Source of the DNA: Oxyruncus cristatus | Lineage: Eukaryota; Chordata; Aves; Passeriformes; Cotingidae | NCBI GenBank assembly: GCA_013399855.1 | Contig: VXAY01005269.1 | Coordinates: 1,008,398 to 1,072,397, forward strand | Length of the DNA: 64,000 nucleotides | Direction: 5' to 3' | Shown here: positions 1 through 14,196 of the stretch, in pieces | Layout: every line of letters begins with the position of its first letter | Position numbering within the stretch: the stretch's first letter is position 1 | Notes under the pieces: generated by a model | Database searches by the model: none | What the model saw: only the letters and a program-made list of their open reading frames with translations | Told to the model about the DNA's origin: nothing | Translations under genes and position numbers: made by a program

Positions 1-3000
1 TGACCATCTATTTAACTTGTTCTTACATCTCCAGCAGGTTCCATAATCTAAAATAAATGATTGTGCTATTGCCTGCATACCCCCTACTTCTTCGCCTCTC
101 CAAACCACCACAGATTGCTTCAGGGCCGAGGACTGAAACAAAGGGCTTAGGAAACACCCTGTGTCATCATTGCGGTTCTAGACATTGAATGATGTTTACA
201 AAGAGTTTCACAGACAATACAGACCAAAAATTTCCAAGTAACTTGTTGTCATCATAGTTCTTGGCCTGATTTACAGGTTTTGTTTTGCTTTTTCTTACTT
301 TTTTAATAAAACAATTACCTTGTGAAATACTAGCCATCTCTGTTGGCTATCATGTGTCAATCTTTACTCTGCCTTCAGGCAGACTGCTACCAATTGAACC
401 ATTACTCTAATTACATTAGCTGGCAGAAGAAACATATTTAGTAAACCACTGTGAGGCTAATAAATGGTCCTGGAATTAGGCAAAGACCAACAGAAACTTG
501 TCTACTTTGGCAATTTAATGAGTTCCCTCTCATCAAATTTTCTCTTTGTCAAAAGTGTCTGAAACATCTCTTTTTGTCTGTTCCAGTAGTTCTCCCTGGT
601 TCAATACACACATGCCCAGCAGAGAGTTATCAGTGCTTTGCTGTTTGCAATATTTATCTATCAATAATTTTGTCAGGCAAACTCTCCACAGAAGCAAAAT
701 ATAAGAACTGATGTTTTTCTAGCCCAAAGCTTTTCTCATGAATTATTTAAAGTCTTTTGCACATAACGGTGAAAATCAAAAAAGTATTTCATGGTGACAC
801 CATTCATAGATATCACTCCTAGTTTAAAAAATTATAGAATAAATTATATTATTTGATTTAACTAATTACAAACAAAACAATGATGGATTTGCATTTTAGG
901 ACACAAAGCTAGCAGAATAGGTCTTAATAAGGTAATGACTGCTCTTAGTTGGCAGTGACAGAGAGTATCTGCATATTAATGAAAATTAGCATCAAAGTTG
1001 TAGCACTAGACTAGCTATAGTAAACATTTGCAGGATCTAAGTGAGGCATTTAATACTTGCTATGCTTTGGCTTTTTCTTATAAATCCTCTCATAAAAGGC
1101 TAATATTAAAGGCCTATGTTATCTGGAAAACTAAAAGTGACATACATTAACGCTCATAGAGACCGTTCATTTGTTGGATGGCTTTGTCCAGTCCGTGCAA
1201 AGACAAAAGTACTGTCATGTTGAGTGAAGGTAACTATGTTGTAAATGGTGTGATTCTTAGCCAATTAGTCATAGAGCTACAATCTGCTCAGAAAAAATGT
1301 CATGGAGGGATATTTGAAGAAAACAGTCCTATGCAACAGAGGTAGGGCTGATAATGATGGCAAATAATGTGCTGTAATGGTCAGTCTTTTCACATATTTT
1401 TTTCAGACAGTGAGGATATTAATGAGCATAATTACAATTTTTTATTAATTTCTTTGGTAAACCCAAATTGTCATTCTCTATAAGTGCCATATTTTCCCTT
1501 GTATGAAGTTAAAAACATAACACAGTAGCAACAAAGGTAGTTTCACATTCCCTTCTAGATGTGGCTGGGAATACTACACAGCTTACAAGATCACAGCCCA
1601 GCTCTGTCAGTTAAATTTTGTTCCTTACATATACATGACACTTATTCAGACACCACTAGATCTGACATCATTCAGACACAGCGTTAAGTCTTAGAAAAGA
1701 GAATGAGAGAAAATAAAAGTTCTCTTTAGAAGCGTAATATACTATTGTGCTGGTTCGTTATTTTTCATTCTGTCATGTCTCTCTCTCATGTACACTATAA
1801 CAGAGAAAAATGTACGAATGAGTCCAGGAAAGCACGAATACAAATCCAGATATTTGAAAACTGCCCTCATTTGTAGCTATTTTATGAGTAACTGTATGTA
1901 TTTTTTATATTCATGTTTACACAGTGTCCAGGTGAATAGGCGCAATTTGACTGCCTCAGCAGCCTTTAGGCATATATTGTTTGTTAATGAGCACGTAAGT
2001 TTGAAGTATCACACAACTGCAACAATCAGATCATCACTCCACAGTCACACCTTCACTCAGCTTAGCATCGTGACTTTTCTTTAAAATCCACTTTTCCTTC
2101 ATAAAAAAATAGTATTTTTAGACTTTCTATAATGCCATCAGATCTTATCTCAAGCCTTCTAGTTCAAGACTCTACTGAGGAGCAGAACACACAGAGAATA
2201 GGGAAAAATAGTAGCAACTGGATAATACAATTAAAACCAATAATTCACAATAATTCTATGTGAGGTCTAGAGGACTGCTGAAGGACTATTTTTTAAGTGG
2301 GTTTTTTGTTGCTGTTGTTGTTTTGGGGGTTTTTTTAGATGTAGAGTTTATTTTACCTCTTCTTGCTTACTTCTGCTTAATATGTAGAATTTAATAAATA
2401 AATTGCAATGAAGTGTTTCAAATTTTTCAGAGAAAACCAGCTGCATTTCAAAATAAGCCTTCCATCATTTTTCCCTGAAAGCTCCTGCAAACTGCGCTTC
2501 CCAAGTCTTTTTACCATATAGCACACAGGTATCTGACATCTTGCATGTCCAGGTAATAGTGAAAGATTTTTAATGGCTGTGCACTTTTCACACATGTATA
2601 GAACAGAAGACACTTCGATCTTTCACTTCCATAAAAGGAAATCCCTCTGGATAAACACTTGAATATTCATTACTTGAGTATTCACTACTCCTAAAATGAA
2701 TTGTGCTGACAAAATAGCTGAAGATCAGGGTAGACATGACAACTCATTCAATGTGGAAAATGTGCTTTTTGTCATCAGTAAAATTCTGCAGGAATAGAGT
2801 CCATAAGTCAGTTATAAACATCCCAGCACAGAGGTGACAAGCAGTGCTCTAAAACCATGTTTTTATGAACTTGTTCATATAAGTTTCAGATATTTTTTAT
2901 AACAAATTAAGGTGAAGTTCCAGCAGGAACTCACACCAAAACAAAACCCTTTAGTCCTTCTATCCTTAGTTTACACTTGTTAGTAAAGTATGGTAGAGAT

Positions 3001-6000
3001 TATATTTCAACATATCAAATGCTACAGCATGCAGCTGAAGATTCAGCTTTGAGATGTCAAGAGAACCCTTAGAAATACAGTATGAAGAAGAATAGACTTT
3101 CCAATTTTACATGGTGAGTCTAAAATTTCATTTAGGTAGAGCTGCTACTAGCTATGAAAGCAAAGCATAAAGTCCTTTTCAATCTAAGCAGAACTCAAAG
3201 ATATAACTGCCTCTTAAGCTCTTCACCTTTTAGGTGTGTATTTTAAACATTGTTTTGAGTTGCTAACCTTCCATTGCATTTGCAAAGACAGCTTGAAACT
3301 AAGTAAAGGTAGAAAAGTCAAAATGGATCTCTTACAGCAAACAACTGTTGCCCTAGGTGGAATCTCAGAGAACTCACTCAGCTTTGGGAAAATTTGGAAT
3401 ACTGATTTCAACCTTCCAATTACTTCTTTTAAATAGTACGCATCACAGTTTACATTTCTAACTTCGTTGTAAGCTTATGAAGGGAACTTTTCACTCTGAG
3501 GAAACAGTCAGAGCTTTAAATCGTTCAGTGCATGAACTTGAGGGCTAGCAAGCAGGTTTTTCTAACACACTAATCTCAACTTAGTCAACTGCAGACTTAA
3601 GTTTTTTGCTAATTCTACAAAAATAAATATGATTGGACTGGAAAGCATCCATGCCTGGTAACATCTTTCTTTTTGTGACTTCAGGCTGTAACAGCTGTTT
3701 CAAATGTCAGCAGATAGGACAGAATTAAAAAGGATAGACAATGTGGACAAGGGAATTGCAGATATAAACTATCTGTGCCTACTGCCAAGAAATCTGCAGA
3801 TGGATAGCTGTTTATCAATTCTTTCATCTAAATTTATTAATACTTTTAATCAGTCCAAATATGCAACTGCCACACTGCCAAATGCGTCTAACAAAGCTCT
3901 TCTCTGTGCTCTACGGGGATACTGAAAAAATGTCATGTAACAATTGAAACCCCAGAAAGGGCAAGTTTTAGCAAAATATTCAGATAATCAGTGTTTTTAA
4001 AAAGTATCTCTGAAATTAATCTTGTTAGGCTATATAGAGCACACACATCTAGAATATTTCCCTCAGATACATAGTTTATAAATAAAAATACCAGGCTATT
4101 CATTGCATTGCACAAGTGAAAGTCTCTCGTGAATTGATTACTTCGTATCTCTGACTGCCAAGTTATCCTCTGAATGCATTTCATGACCTAAAGCATTCCT
4201 TAATTCTTAACAGTAATCACTAAAAGTAGACAAGTATTTCTTAAGATCTAACTTTTGTTGATGTAGTATGATAGGTTACTGCAGTGATTCTGCTAAGTTT
4301 GCCTCTGGTAACACTGGTCTAAGACATGACATAATCAACTCCTCTCCAAAGCAATCACTGGGAGTGATTTCACTCCCCAATCACTACAGGTTGCATTTGC
4401 AATACCAGAGTCCTGGTCACTCTGCTTGTTTTTTCAAATTCAGGTTAAGACCACAAAAGAGAATTTTTCAATAAGTAGCACCAAAAATGGAAGAAGATAA
4501 ATCGCTCTTGCAACATCATATCTATGAAAAAGTCTCAAAATGGGATTTTGCAATAGATCCCTTCCACAAAAATAGTGTATTTTACCTTTTGATATATTCT
4601 TGTATGTCAGATTATAATTACTGGAACTAACCAGTTGAATTCAAGGGAGGATGACAATATCCTTAGGCCTAAATTGTGACCAAACTTTTCTTAAATATAA
4701 TTTCTCATACCTGTTAGCAAAGTCCATGCAGTTCTTTACATGTGTTTTTTTCCAAAACAAATACTTCAACGATGTTTTTTTCTAAAAAAAGAAAATAAAT
4801 AATGCCAGCATCCATACAATAAAAAAGCCAATCTGCATGCATGATGGAGGGGAACAAATGGTAAATATTTTTTTGCTCTTTCAAGTTTCCAAGACGTAAT
4901 GTTTGCACCAGGTACAGTAAATCATATGAGTTTGGAAATTATGAAAAATACCTCAGGAATGTTCTTATTAACTGGAAAAATATCTAGCTCAAAAGTTTAT
5001 CTAATCAACCTTTAAAAAAAATCCATTAATCTTGTCTATATATACATTGCTTTTTTTCCCTTTGAACTTTAGGGCCTTTAATGCTTTTTCCTTTCAAATT
5101 CTCTTCTTTTTCCACAGTCTAACAGCTCAATAATTCACAGGCTGCTGCTTTATGACCAGTCTTGCACTGCACTGGCTTGTATCACCAGTATCAGCAGCTG
5201 CTGTTAAATCACCTGTCAAATTTGCAAAATTCTCACTCAATTTACCCTGAATTCCAGAATTGCACTTTTTTGTCCATGTTTCTGTTCATGTTGTTTACAC
5301 AAGACTTCTGCTAGGACCAAAGTCTGACTAACCTGAGCTTCATGTACAGATGATCCTTTGATACCAACCGCCTCTCCACTAGTCAAAAAAACAGAGCAAA
5401 ATTCAAATGTAGGTTGATGTCTCATGTACTGGGTTGTATGAACTATAGTTTCATGTATGAAGGAGACATATTTGAATCTGGAATATTGTACTGGAAAGCC
5501 AAGAGTTTAACCTATTGTGCATATATCTTACAAATTCATTAATTACTGTGCAACATACTTGTCTGTCTTGGAAATAGTTTTATCACTTTGCACATGTGGA
5601 ACATAAATTGGTTTCCATGAGCAATATGCCAATTTCTGCAAAAAATCCTTCATTAGTGTAGATCAGATAATGATAATAAAATGAGAATTTTGATTACAGA
5701 ATTTCAGACAAAAATGATGGTTTGTAATGCAACATCTACTCCAGACCAAAATGTCTAGAGAGTCAATGAGATCTTTTGAAAACGATTTTCAACAGTTATG
5801 GCAGTTATACATGAGGTCTCTTACATTTTTGAACAGACCTCCACAATAATAGAGTTATAGGACTACAGGGATGCTTTGGGTCAGAGATTTTTTCACCACA
5901 CGTTAAGAAGAGTTGCATAATCACCCTTAAATCACATAACCAAAACTGTTCTTGGGTGCCATGGCACTAAGAGTGGAGTGAAAACTGAAAACCCTTCATC

Positions 6001-7125
6001 ATTTCCTCTGTTCATTTTCCCTCTCCCTTCAAACATGACTGGATTGAAATCCAGATCTGCCAGACCAAATCAATTCTATGAAATTTAAGGTGAAAAGCCC
6101 CAGGTTTGGTTTGCAGTTACTGCTATGAGTTCTGAATATAAATCCCACAGAGATGTTCACAGAAAAATTGATTAGCTCTAATTTCACTTCAGTAAATCCC
6201 TATGACAAAGAGGTTCTTAGCATCAAGCCATTTTTTTTAAGATTGCCCACTCCAGCTGCACAATCTAGGATGCTGCATTATTTTATACAGTTAAACACAT
6301 CTGCATGCACACACACTATGAGGTTTTAATATTACAAAAGAATCTTTACTGCCTCCCTAGTGCAGTTTGTTGTGCAAGGAAGAGAGTTTTTAATAACAGG
6401 CAGCGATTTTCACCTCCTCTTTTAACATTTTGAATGTTTACTGTGTGTTGCTAAAACCTCTGTCATAAAACGTGACAGCAAATAGTATACAGCAGCTCCA
6501 TTTGTGAATCTGTCTGTCAAGGTCACACCTCACTTCTTACTCTGTGAAATATTAAATTGTTTACCTGCATGAAGAAAATACCATTTATTGTTGTTTTGAA
6601 TAACTATATTTTTGTCTGGTTTTACATTAATGGATGAGCTTGCCAGTTTTTCTCTGTCACTGTTTTACTTTGAGCACTCCTATCCACTCATATCACAGCA
6701 AGAATTAACCCTTCGGTATTTGAATACCCCTGACCCTTTAACCACACCTAGGACAAAGTTTCAAATTGCCATAATAGCAGCCCATAATACCCACAACATT
6801 TATTTCTGGATTTTTTAGACTGAAATATGGACTATGTTATTGTAAACCATTCTGACAACAAAACTAGCACACAGGTATATTGCGGTTCGCAACATCAGCC
6901 TCTTCCTATACTAGGTGTTGAACAGATTTGTTTTTTCTTCCCTGTGCTCCAGAGGTGGTGTGTCACTTCAGCTCTCCATGACAGAGGGATGTCCTTGCTT
7001 ATTTTAAGGCACATACTCACTGGACTCAGCTTCTTGACAGAAAAGTGTCAGACTTACTTCCTGTAAGGTTTTCTTTTTTTTGTTTGTTTGTTGAGACATG
7101 GTAGGCAACATACAGGTTTCTCATG
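1..7125. other. Unique AT-rich intronic stretch
   Basis: I see no gene, RNA gene or recent repeat here. The open frames are short, lack family motifs and have the low-complexity composition expected of AT-rich non-coding DNA. The only distinct item is the T/G-rich tract near 2.3 kb. Confidence 0.6.
2300..2337. repeat. T/G-rich low-complexity tract
   Basis: Runs of T broken by G (GTTGTTG units, then GGGGG and T7). It is the complement type of the A/C tracts elsewhere in the window. Confidence 0.8.
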
Positions 7126-7258
7126 GATCACAGAATCACAGAATATTCTGAGTTCGTAGGGACCCACACGGATCGTCGAGCCCAAGTCTTAAGTGAATGA
7201 CCAACCCATGACCTTGGCATTATCAGCACCATGCTCTAACCCACTGAGCTAATCTCAG
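7126..7258 (-). mobile_element. tRNA-Ile-derived SINE with CR1 tail (TguSINE1-like)
   Basis: Read on the minus strand the element starts with a tRNA-like head. It has an A box (TAGCTCAGTGG), a D-arm and anticodon stem like tRNA-Ile, and a 7-base anticodon loop CTGATAA that would read GAU. The T-arm is cut short: GGGTTGG runs straight into TCATTCACTTAAG, so most of the B box is missing. The tail (GGGTCCCTACGAACTCAG, then ATATTCTGTGATTCTGTG) is a CR1 3' end, as expected of a SINE that borrows the CR1 machinery. This architecture matches the songbird family TguSINE1; the family name is from memory. A CR1 fragment alone would not explain the tRNA head. Confidence 0.8.
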
Positions 7259-10200
7259 TTGCTGAAGCACAAAGTCTGCAACTGTACCTACTCTCAAACA
7301 GTACAAAGTCTGAATAAACACTTTAAATGCTAAGAAAAGACAGCCTTTTTACTCAAAGACTTTCCTTGCATGTATACATAATACAATCAATATTATTAAA
7401 ATACCATTACTTTACATATGTCTATGTCTGCAGCATCACAGTAAAAAAAAAACCATTGTTCTAAGAGGTTTAGACCTTAAGTCACACAACGTAGTTTATA
7501 CTACCAAGCTTGTTTATTAATTCTTTGTAGGGCTTATGCTGCCACCTGAGAATATTAAGAAAATGTGGAAGTAGGTGTGCTGTGCGTGTACAATGGAAAA
7601 AAATCTGGAAGGTTTTTTAGGAGAAGAAGGCTTTATGGAGAGATTTTAAGAAGCAAAGATTATGAGGGTTATCTAGTACATGTGAAGAGGCAGCTGTTTC
7701 AAGAATAAAAGTTAAATAACAAAACAGACCCCAAAAGGACATGGAACGAGACAAAGAAATCTCCTAGAAAGCAATCTGCACAGAAGCCTAGGGCTGCAAG
7801 CATTCAGTAGGCAGGAAAACAAAGACTAAAGAACAATTTTCTGGTTTTGATGGAAGCTTTTGATCACAGACTTAAAAAATACATACATTTGTATGACAGA
7901 AGATATTTGCATCACATGTTTATCTTCACTGTTCAGGGAAGGAATATCGTAGAGTGGCAGAGTCAAAAATGCTGCTCACTATTGTGTTCACCGACAAATG
8001 TAAAATACAGGAACTCCATTTTGAGAAAACATTAACATTGCCATTATTCTAAAAAAATAAAAACCCTCCCCCAAATCTTTCCTGTATGCATGTTCCTGAG
8101 TTTCAAACACAAAAGTTAAGTCACATTTTCACTTCCTTTTTGAGTATTTCTAAGACAAAGTACTGAGCATATTCTTTGATGATTCTATATCAATATGTAT
8201 TTCATGCAGTCCCAGAATGATTTGTCTGACCAAGAAGATACCAATAATATTAACAACCTTCACCTGTGATTATAGAAACATTTTTCTATAAAGAACTTTC
8301 ATGGATAATAAAAAGAAATTAGAAGTATTTGATATTGAATATCAGATACAGCATGATAATTTGCTTTCACAAAGATCATGTTTCCTTTAAAATCCACACA
8401 GGAATATGCTACCATTTTGGAACACCTATTTCTTTTTCTTTAAATTAAGATCTCAGTTGATAATTTAAATTATTAAAAAAAACCCCCAACAAAATAACAA
8501 GTGTTTCAAACAATAACTGAGCAAAACATTTTATGAGAGGTAAAAAATGCTGTAAAGGGAATTTGGAATTAGTCCATCACAGTTTAAAAAACTTAGAAGC
8601 TTAGAATAAAAAAGTAATTAATGGATCATTAAAAAACCGGAAGTTTTATTATTGTAGCAAGTGTCTGAAACAATTTTATTTGAGATCACACTTCTTCATC
8701 ACTGAATGCATCAATCATTCCATTTAGGCAGAAAATCTGGTTTATTCACCAGCTTTTCTATCACATACTGATTTTACTCTGTTTAGTAAAGGGAAAAACT
8801 TACTCCTTTTTTTCCTAAGAAGCAACCTACTGTTCTTGTTTGACACAGATTTAAGGCACTGAAAAAGAGAATTTTACTCCCTGACTAGAAAAAAAAAAAA
8901 AGCAAAACATTTTGGAATGAGATCCAAAATATTTAAATAATATCTTAATTGCAGAAAACTGCAAAGATGAAATCATGCATATAATTACAATTCATGGATA
9001 TTTTAAGAAAACTGCTGACAAATGTTGTTCATTTAGTCATACAGATAGAATTTGGCAATCCAGAGAAATGGCCCATTCTTTTATTTATTTCATTTTGAAA
9101 TTAGGTGACACCCAAATCTACTTAAGTACAAGAAGTATGGGGAATTCACCTAAGCAAGGATTATCAAAATCCTGCAAGAGTATTTCAGTGAATGAAAAGG
9201 ACATATGCCTGAGTAAGACTCATAGTATCATTCTGACAAGGATATTCAGGAGGTCTTTTAATTTAGCAAATAAATTATGTTTATCTTGGGAAAGGAAAGA
9301 TTGAGAGCTATCCTAGAGTGATTAGAAATCCCCAAAATTAAATTCCAATTAAAATTTACAGATATAGGGTTGTATATGGCCCATGATCTTTCATAATTTT
9401 TTTTTTTGTCTCACAGGATGATTTTTTTCACACTCATGGGTAGATGTCACTAACCTTTAAAAAGAAAGTAGAAAGAAAGAAAAATGCAAAAGAAGTTTTC
9501 AAAGAAGTCTTGTTATTAATGTAAAGGCAGTTTTGGTCTCAGAATTTGGTTTGTTCATTTGTTTTTCTGTTTTCTCTGCTTTATGCTGTCAAAAGATTAG
9601 TCTCACACAATGGGCAAATTAATAACTTGGTTCATTTTTTACATAGATGGATAAAAAATTTCGTGGATTTTTTTTTTTTAAATACAAATAATACAGCACT
9701 AATCATATCCACTCCAAACTCCAGACCCCTGGAAGCAAATATTTCAGTATCTTTTGGTAGGAGTGTTGTCCAACTGAAATCTTTACCTCTTATGCATACA
9801 GTTCCATCTGCCCTCTCCACTTCCACTTTAATGGATAACAGATGTCAAGCTCTTCTCCATAGACTGAAACTCTTTAGATAGTGACCACGCTTCTCCTACA
9901 GATCCAGTGAAGGGATTTCATGGATCATTCGAGAACACTACAAATAATGACTTGCACATGTTGACTCGCTTTTTATTGAGTATATTGTAAAGTCCTGTGA
10001 ACAGTAAGTCTTTTCAATCCAATACATTTACATAAATCATACTTTGAGGTTCATTATGGTCTTACAAACATCTGGATGAAAGAACATAAACTAATCAGCA
10101 TTAAAGAGATTTAGGTCGTACTACAAATAAAGAGCATGCCTTATATATAGTTGGAGAGCATGCTTTTTATTGGAGACAGTGGGGGTTGAAAAGGGTAGCA

Positions 10201-13200
10201 TCTCTTCTTTCATACCAGAAGGATTTACCAGTTACTTTCATCTCCTGGAAAAATTATTTTAACTTCAGAAGCAGATAACAACATTTCATTACAGTTTCAA
10301 GCCATCTTCATTACTGATTGCCTGAAATGACCAAGCTAACCCTAACATTAAAACCCCGCTCTCACCTAGTCTCAGCATTATGTATGATGTTACTTAGCCT
10401 ACATTATTAACACATGGGTATTTCCCACTCACAGAGAATTAAAGTCATTAATTAACTGTGCACTTTTGGCAGAGAGAGTGGTCAGATTTTACACTGAACT
10501 GCAAGAACTGTCAAACTGTCAGTGGGTCTTAAAAATCAAATTGGCTCAGTTTAAAATAAAAAATGCATTTAACTCCTACATATGTGTTACAATCTGGCTT
10601 GCAGGATGCAGGCTTTTAATGGTGGATATAGGAATCAAAATGTTAATCTAGCATACATAACACAGCCATGTTCTCAGCCTGGAAGTGTTTGAATGTTGTA
10701 CTTTCCAGCAATCATGAAGGCAGAACTGTCCAGAACTTGCTTTCTTCATAAGTTTGGACAATCACGGCCAAGGAAGCTGAAACTCAGAAGGTAAGATGGT
10801 TTATATATACTTCTTGTATGCTAATACATGTGATATAAACCAATACAAACTGATGTAAAATGAATCAAAATGAATTAATTCGTCAATGAATCAAAATAAT
10901 TCTTATTAAAAATACATTTCTGAAAAATCTGGCAGTAGCCTACAGAAGCCTGTGAAGTATTTGTTTTTATTTCTTGTCCATACTATACCTGTTTCTATAA
11001 TAATACAAATAGCATTGCAGAACTGTTCCTGTCATTTTAAAACAAAGCACTATCTCTTCAGCGTAAAGAGACTATAATATCTTTCCTAGACTAAAATGAG
11101 ACTGCCTCAATAAGCACATAAAATCCAAACTATATTTTAAACTTTCTGAGGCAGCCTGTGTTTCCTGAAAGTTTTATACATTTCTGATATTATCTCATAT
11201 TCCCAGCGGAAGGTGTATCACAGCTGGAGGATCACCCTGGAATTTAGGTTGCATGACTTTTTTCATGACATCATTAAATGTTTGGGGTCTGAGATGGAAA
11301 ATACTAATACAAATAGCTAAAAAGAAGATTAAAGAGTATACATTTTTAATGAAAATAAAATTATTTAAATATTTATTTTATTTTGTTGCAAGGAAGGATC
11401 ACACTGAATATATTACCAAGACATAGTTAAATTAAAATTAAACTAATTTTGAAATAAAATCAAAATTTTCTTTGCACATGATTATATGGATAATTAAATC
11501 CTGTGTCAGCCCTTTCAAGTTCTGAAATAATAGAAGAAGCACACTGAATAGAATGTTTTACCTCATTTCTCTTAGATGATTTTATGGAAGACTTGGCATT
11601 AATTCCCATGAACTTTTCACTGTGCAGCTAGCTATCATTTTGTCAAAAATCACATCTATTATATTCTTTCTTTCCTGCATTTGAAAAACCTGCTCTAAGT
11701 TGAGATAGCCTTCAGATATCTCTGGAGAAGACATATTTCTCTGCATTCTGATTTGCTGGACACACAGTCCACAGTTATGCTAGCAATCAGCCCTATTGCC
11801 TACAAAATTAAAACAATGGAGATGCTGTTCCTTCATTTTACACATTGTTGAAGATATACTTTATGTATGTGACATTTGCTCTCTCTCCAAACTGTGCAAA
11901 TGAAAGATAATGTCAATATTGATGGAGTACAAAGAAGAAGGGGGCAAAGTGGTCAGAACATAAACCTTTTCCTGACAAACTCTTCCAGAATTTCCTTTTG
12001 TGTGGTGTCTGGCTGGCTGAACTACTTATCAGTTAAGCTTGCTATGGCAGTTTAAACAACTTGGTCATGAATGTAAAAGTTAATCCTTTCTTGGATGTCA
12101 TCCATAAGCAACATACAAATGTTTACAGCAGGTAGCAGGTCTGGCATGCAGCAGTAATTTCACAGTGCATTTTCGTTAAATGATGAGGAGCCCCCTAAAG
12201 ATATTAAGGATTCGATGGTGGAGCCCTCTAGGAGGGAGAGACCATGTGCAGGGTAACCACTGTATCACAGAGCCACCAGCACTGCTCAGCACCAGCCTTC
12301 TTCTAATGTCACATAGTCAACCTTCACCATTTCACTGAGGTGCACAAATGAGAATTTATCCATATATGTTTTCAGATGAGAGGAACAGCACTCCCCAACT
12401 GTCTCAAGTTTGACAGGAGAGAGGCCTAATAAACATCTCTTAATTACTCATTAAATTTTCAATTTCTTTTTGTCTTTGATGCCCACAACTTGACGTTTAT
12501 AATTCTTCAAAGCCTTCCCTTATTTTCTAATTACAATCTTCATTATTACTATTTTCTAATCACGATTGTTCTATAAGAATGGTGTTTTAAACATTTTTGG
12601 CTGTTAAATCATTGGGGTTTTGGAGACACTAACACAATTACTTTATTACTGGTTATTTCTTATTGATGAGCTTGTTGGTGCACTGTGGTTAAAAATTACC
12701 GTATAGCTGAAACATATTTACTCCCCCCCACCAATCTTAGTATAATTTAGTTGTTTTTAAAGGCACTGAACAACTGTAGTGAAGTCACTTTTTGATGGAT
12801 AACTTTGCCTTCCCTTGAGTCTGGTTATTTCCCAGATTTTCAGTTTCTGATTAAAACTTGAATAAAATTATGTGCTTAGTGAAACTTTACACAGAACAAC
12901 ATCATCTTTATCATGGATAAGTAATGATTTCTCTTAAAAATAAACATTTACTTCAAATGTCCAGAAAACACTCAAAAAATGTCTATAAATAAGAGGAAAT
13001 GGTAAATTAGATTTGCCCAATAGATATTAAAAGATGCAGATTGAAGCATGTAAATGTGCAAGAGTATGAATTTGACAAAAAAGTAGTGCAATAGGGAAGA
13101 GAAATAAAAATAGACTTTTTAATACTTGGATTGCAGTGTATGACTGAGTTTCCAAATACTTTTCCTGGAATTCAGGAACTAGGAACTGAGAACTGGGCTG

Positions 13201-14122
13201 TTCTACATATTCAAATTAGATCAGTATTGAAATTAAAAATCCCACAGCTCATATGAAACTCATACTAAGCAAAAAATACAGTCACTCTGAAATAAACAGG
13301 AAACGGGCTGTGAGAAAACTTGTGAGCTAATTCCAATAAAGTTTGCAGAGGAAGGACAGTCCTGTAATTTAAGCATTTTGCTGGTTTTCCAGATAAAGAC
13401 TATTACATGAACGGGACCCATGTAATTAATTTCAAAACCAAGCATTCATCATGCACTTTTGATTGTCTCATCCCTTTCTCTGTCTGCTTATCTTTCTCAC
13501 CCAGATCTGTATACACCAGTCAAACCTCTTCAGATCTCAAAAGAACAACAGTTTGCCAAAATAATCCCCGAAGAATGACAGCCAGAGATATCTAATTCCA
13601 TTCTCTCAAATGTGAAATAATGAAATTTCTCCACAGAAATATCCAGTTTAAAATGCAGAACAGTCAAGCAATAACTCATTCAACACCCTTGCATCACTGC
13701 TGTGGTATAAACAGAGATTTCATACCATTTGAGAGGAACCAGTGGTCCACCTAGGTCAATGTTCTGTCTCGAATAGTAGCTGACACTATCAGCTTGAAAA
13801 GAAAACAAAAGACCAAATCAAAACAAAACCATCTCAAACCACCACCATTTTGGAATGGAGTATCGCTAGGGAAGATCCTGATATTGTGCCTAGCGTCTGG
13901 TTTATGTTCAAAGCCGTACAAACGGAGGCACAACTTTCGCTTTGAAACTAGTTAAATTGTTAGACAAATAGTTTTTAAGACATCAAAACTGTACTTTTTA
14001 AAGCTCTTTCAAAGAAGTCTTACTTCCAGCCACATCATTTTTACCCCCGGTCCGCTGAGGTATAGCCAGTTGTATAAAGATTTGCCTGCATAAATATTTA
14101 AAAACATTGTTCAAATAAAACT

Positions 14123-14196
14123 GAAAAAAAAACCCCACACAAAAACAAACAACCCCCCCAAAAAAAACCCCACAAAAACAAACAAACAAAAAACCC
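14123..14196. repeat. A/C-rich low-complexity tract
   Basis: A-runs separated by short C-runs (ACCCCACAC, ACAAACAAAC). It produces a spurious long frame on the minus strand rich in Phe, Val and Gly. Confidence 0.85.

Noticed and set aside
7190..7258. A tRNA-Ile gene
   Set aside because: Only a mutated head with a broken T-arm and a CR1 tail attached; a SINE, not a functional tRNA.
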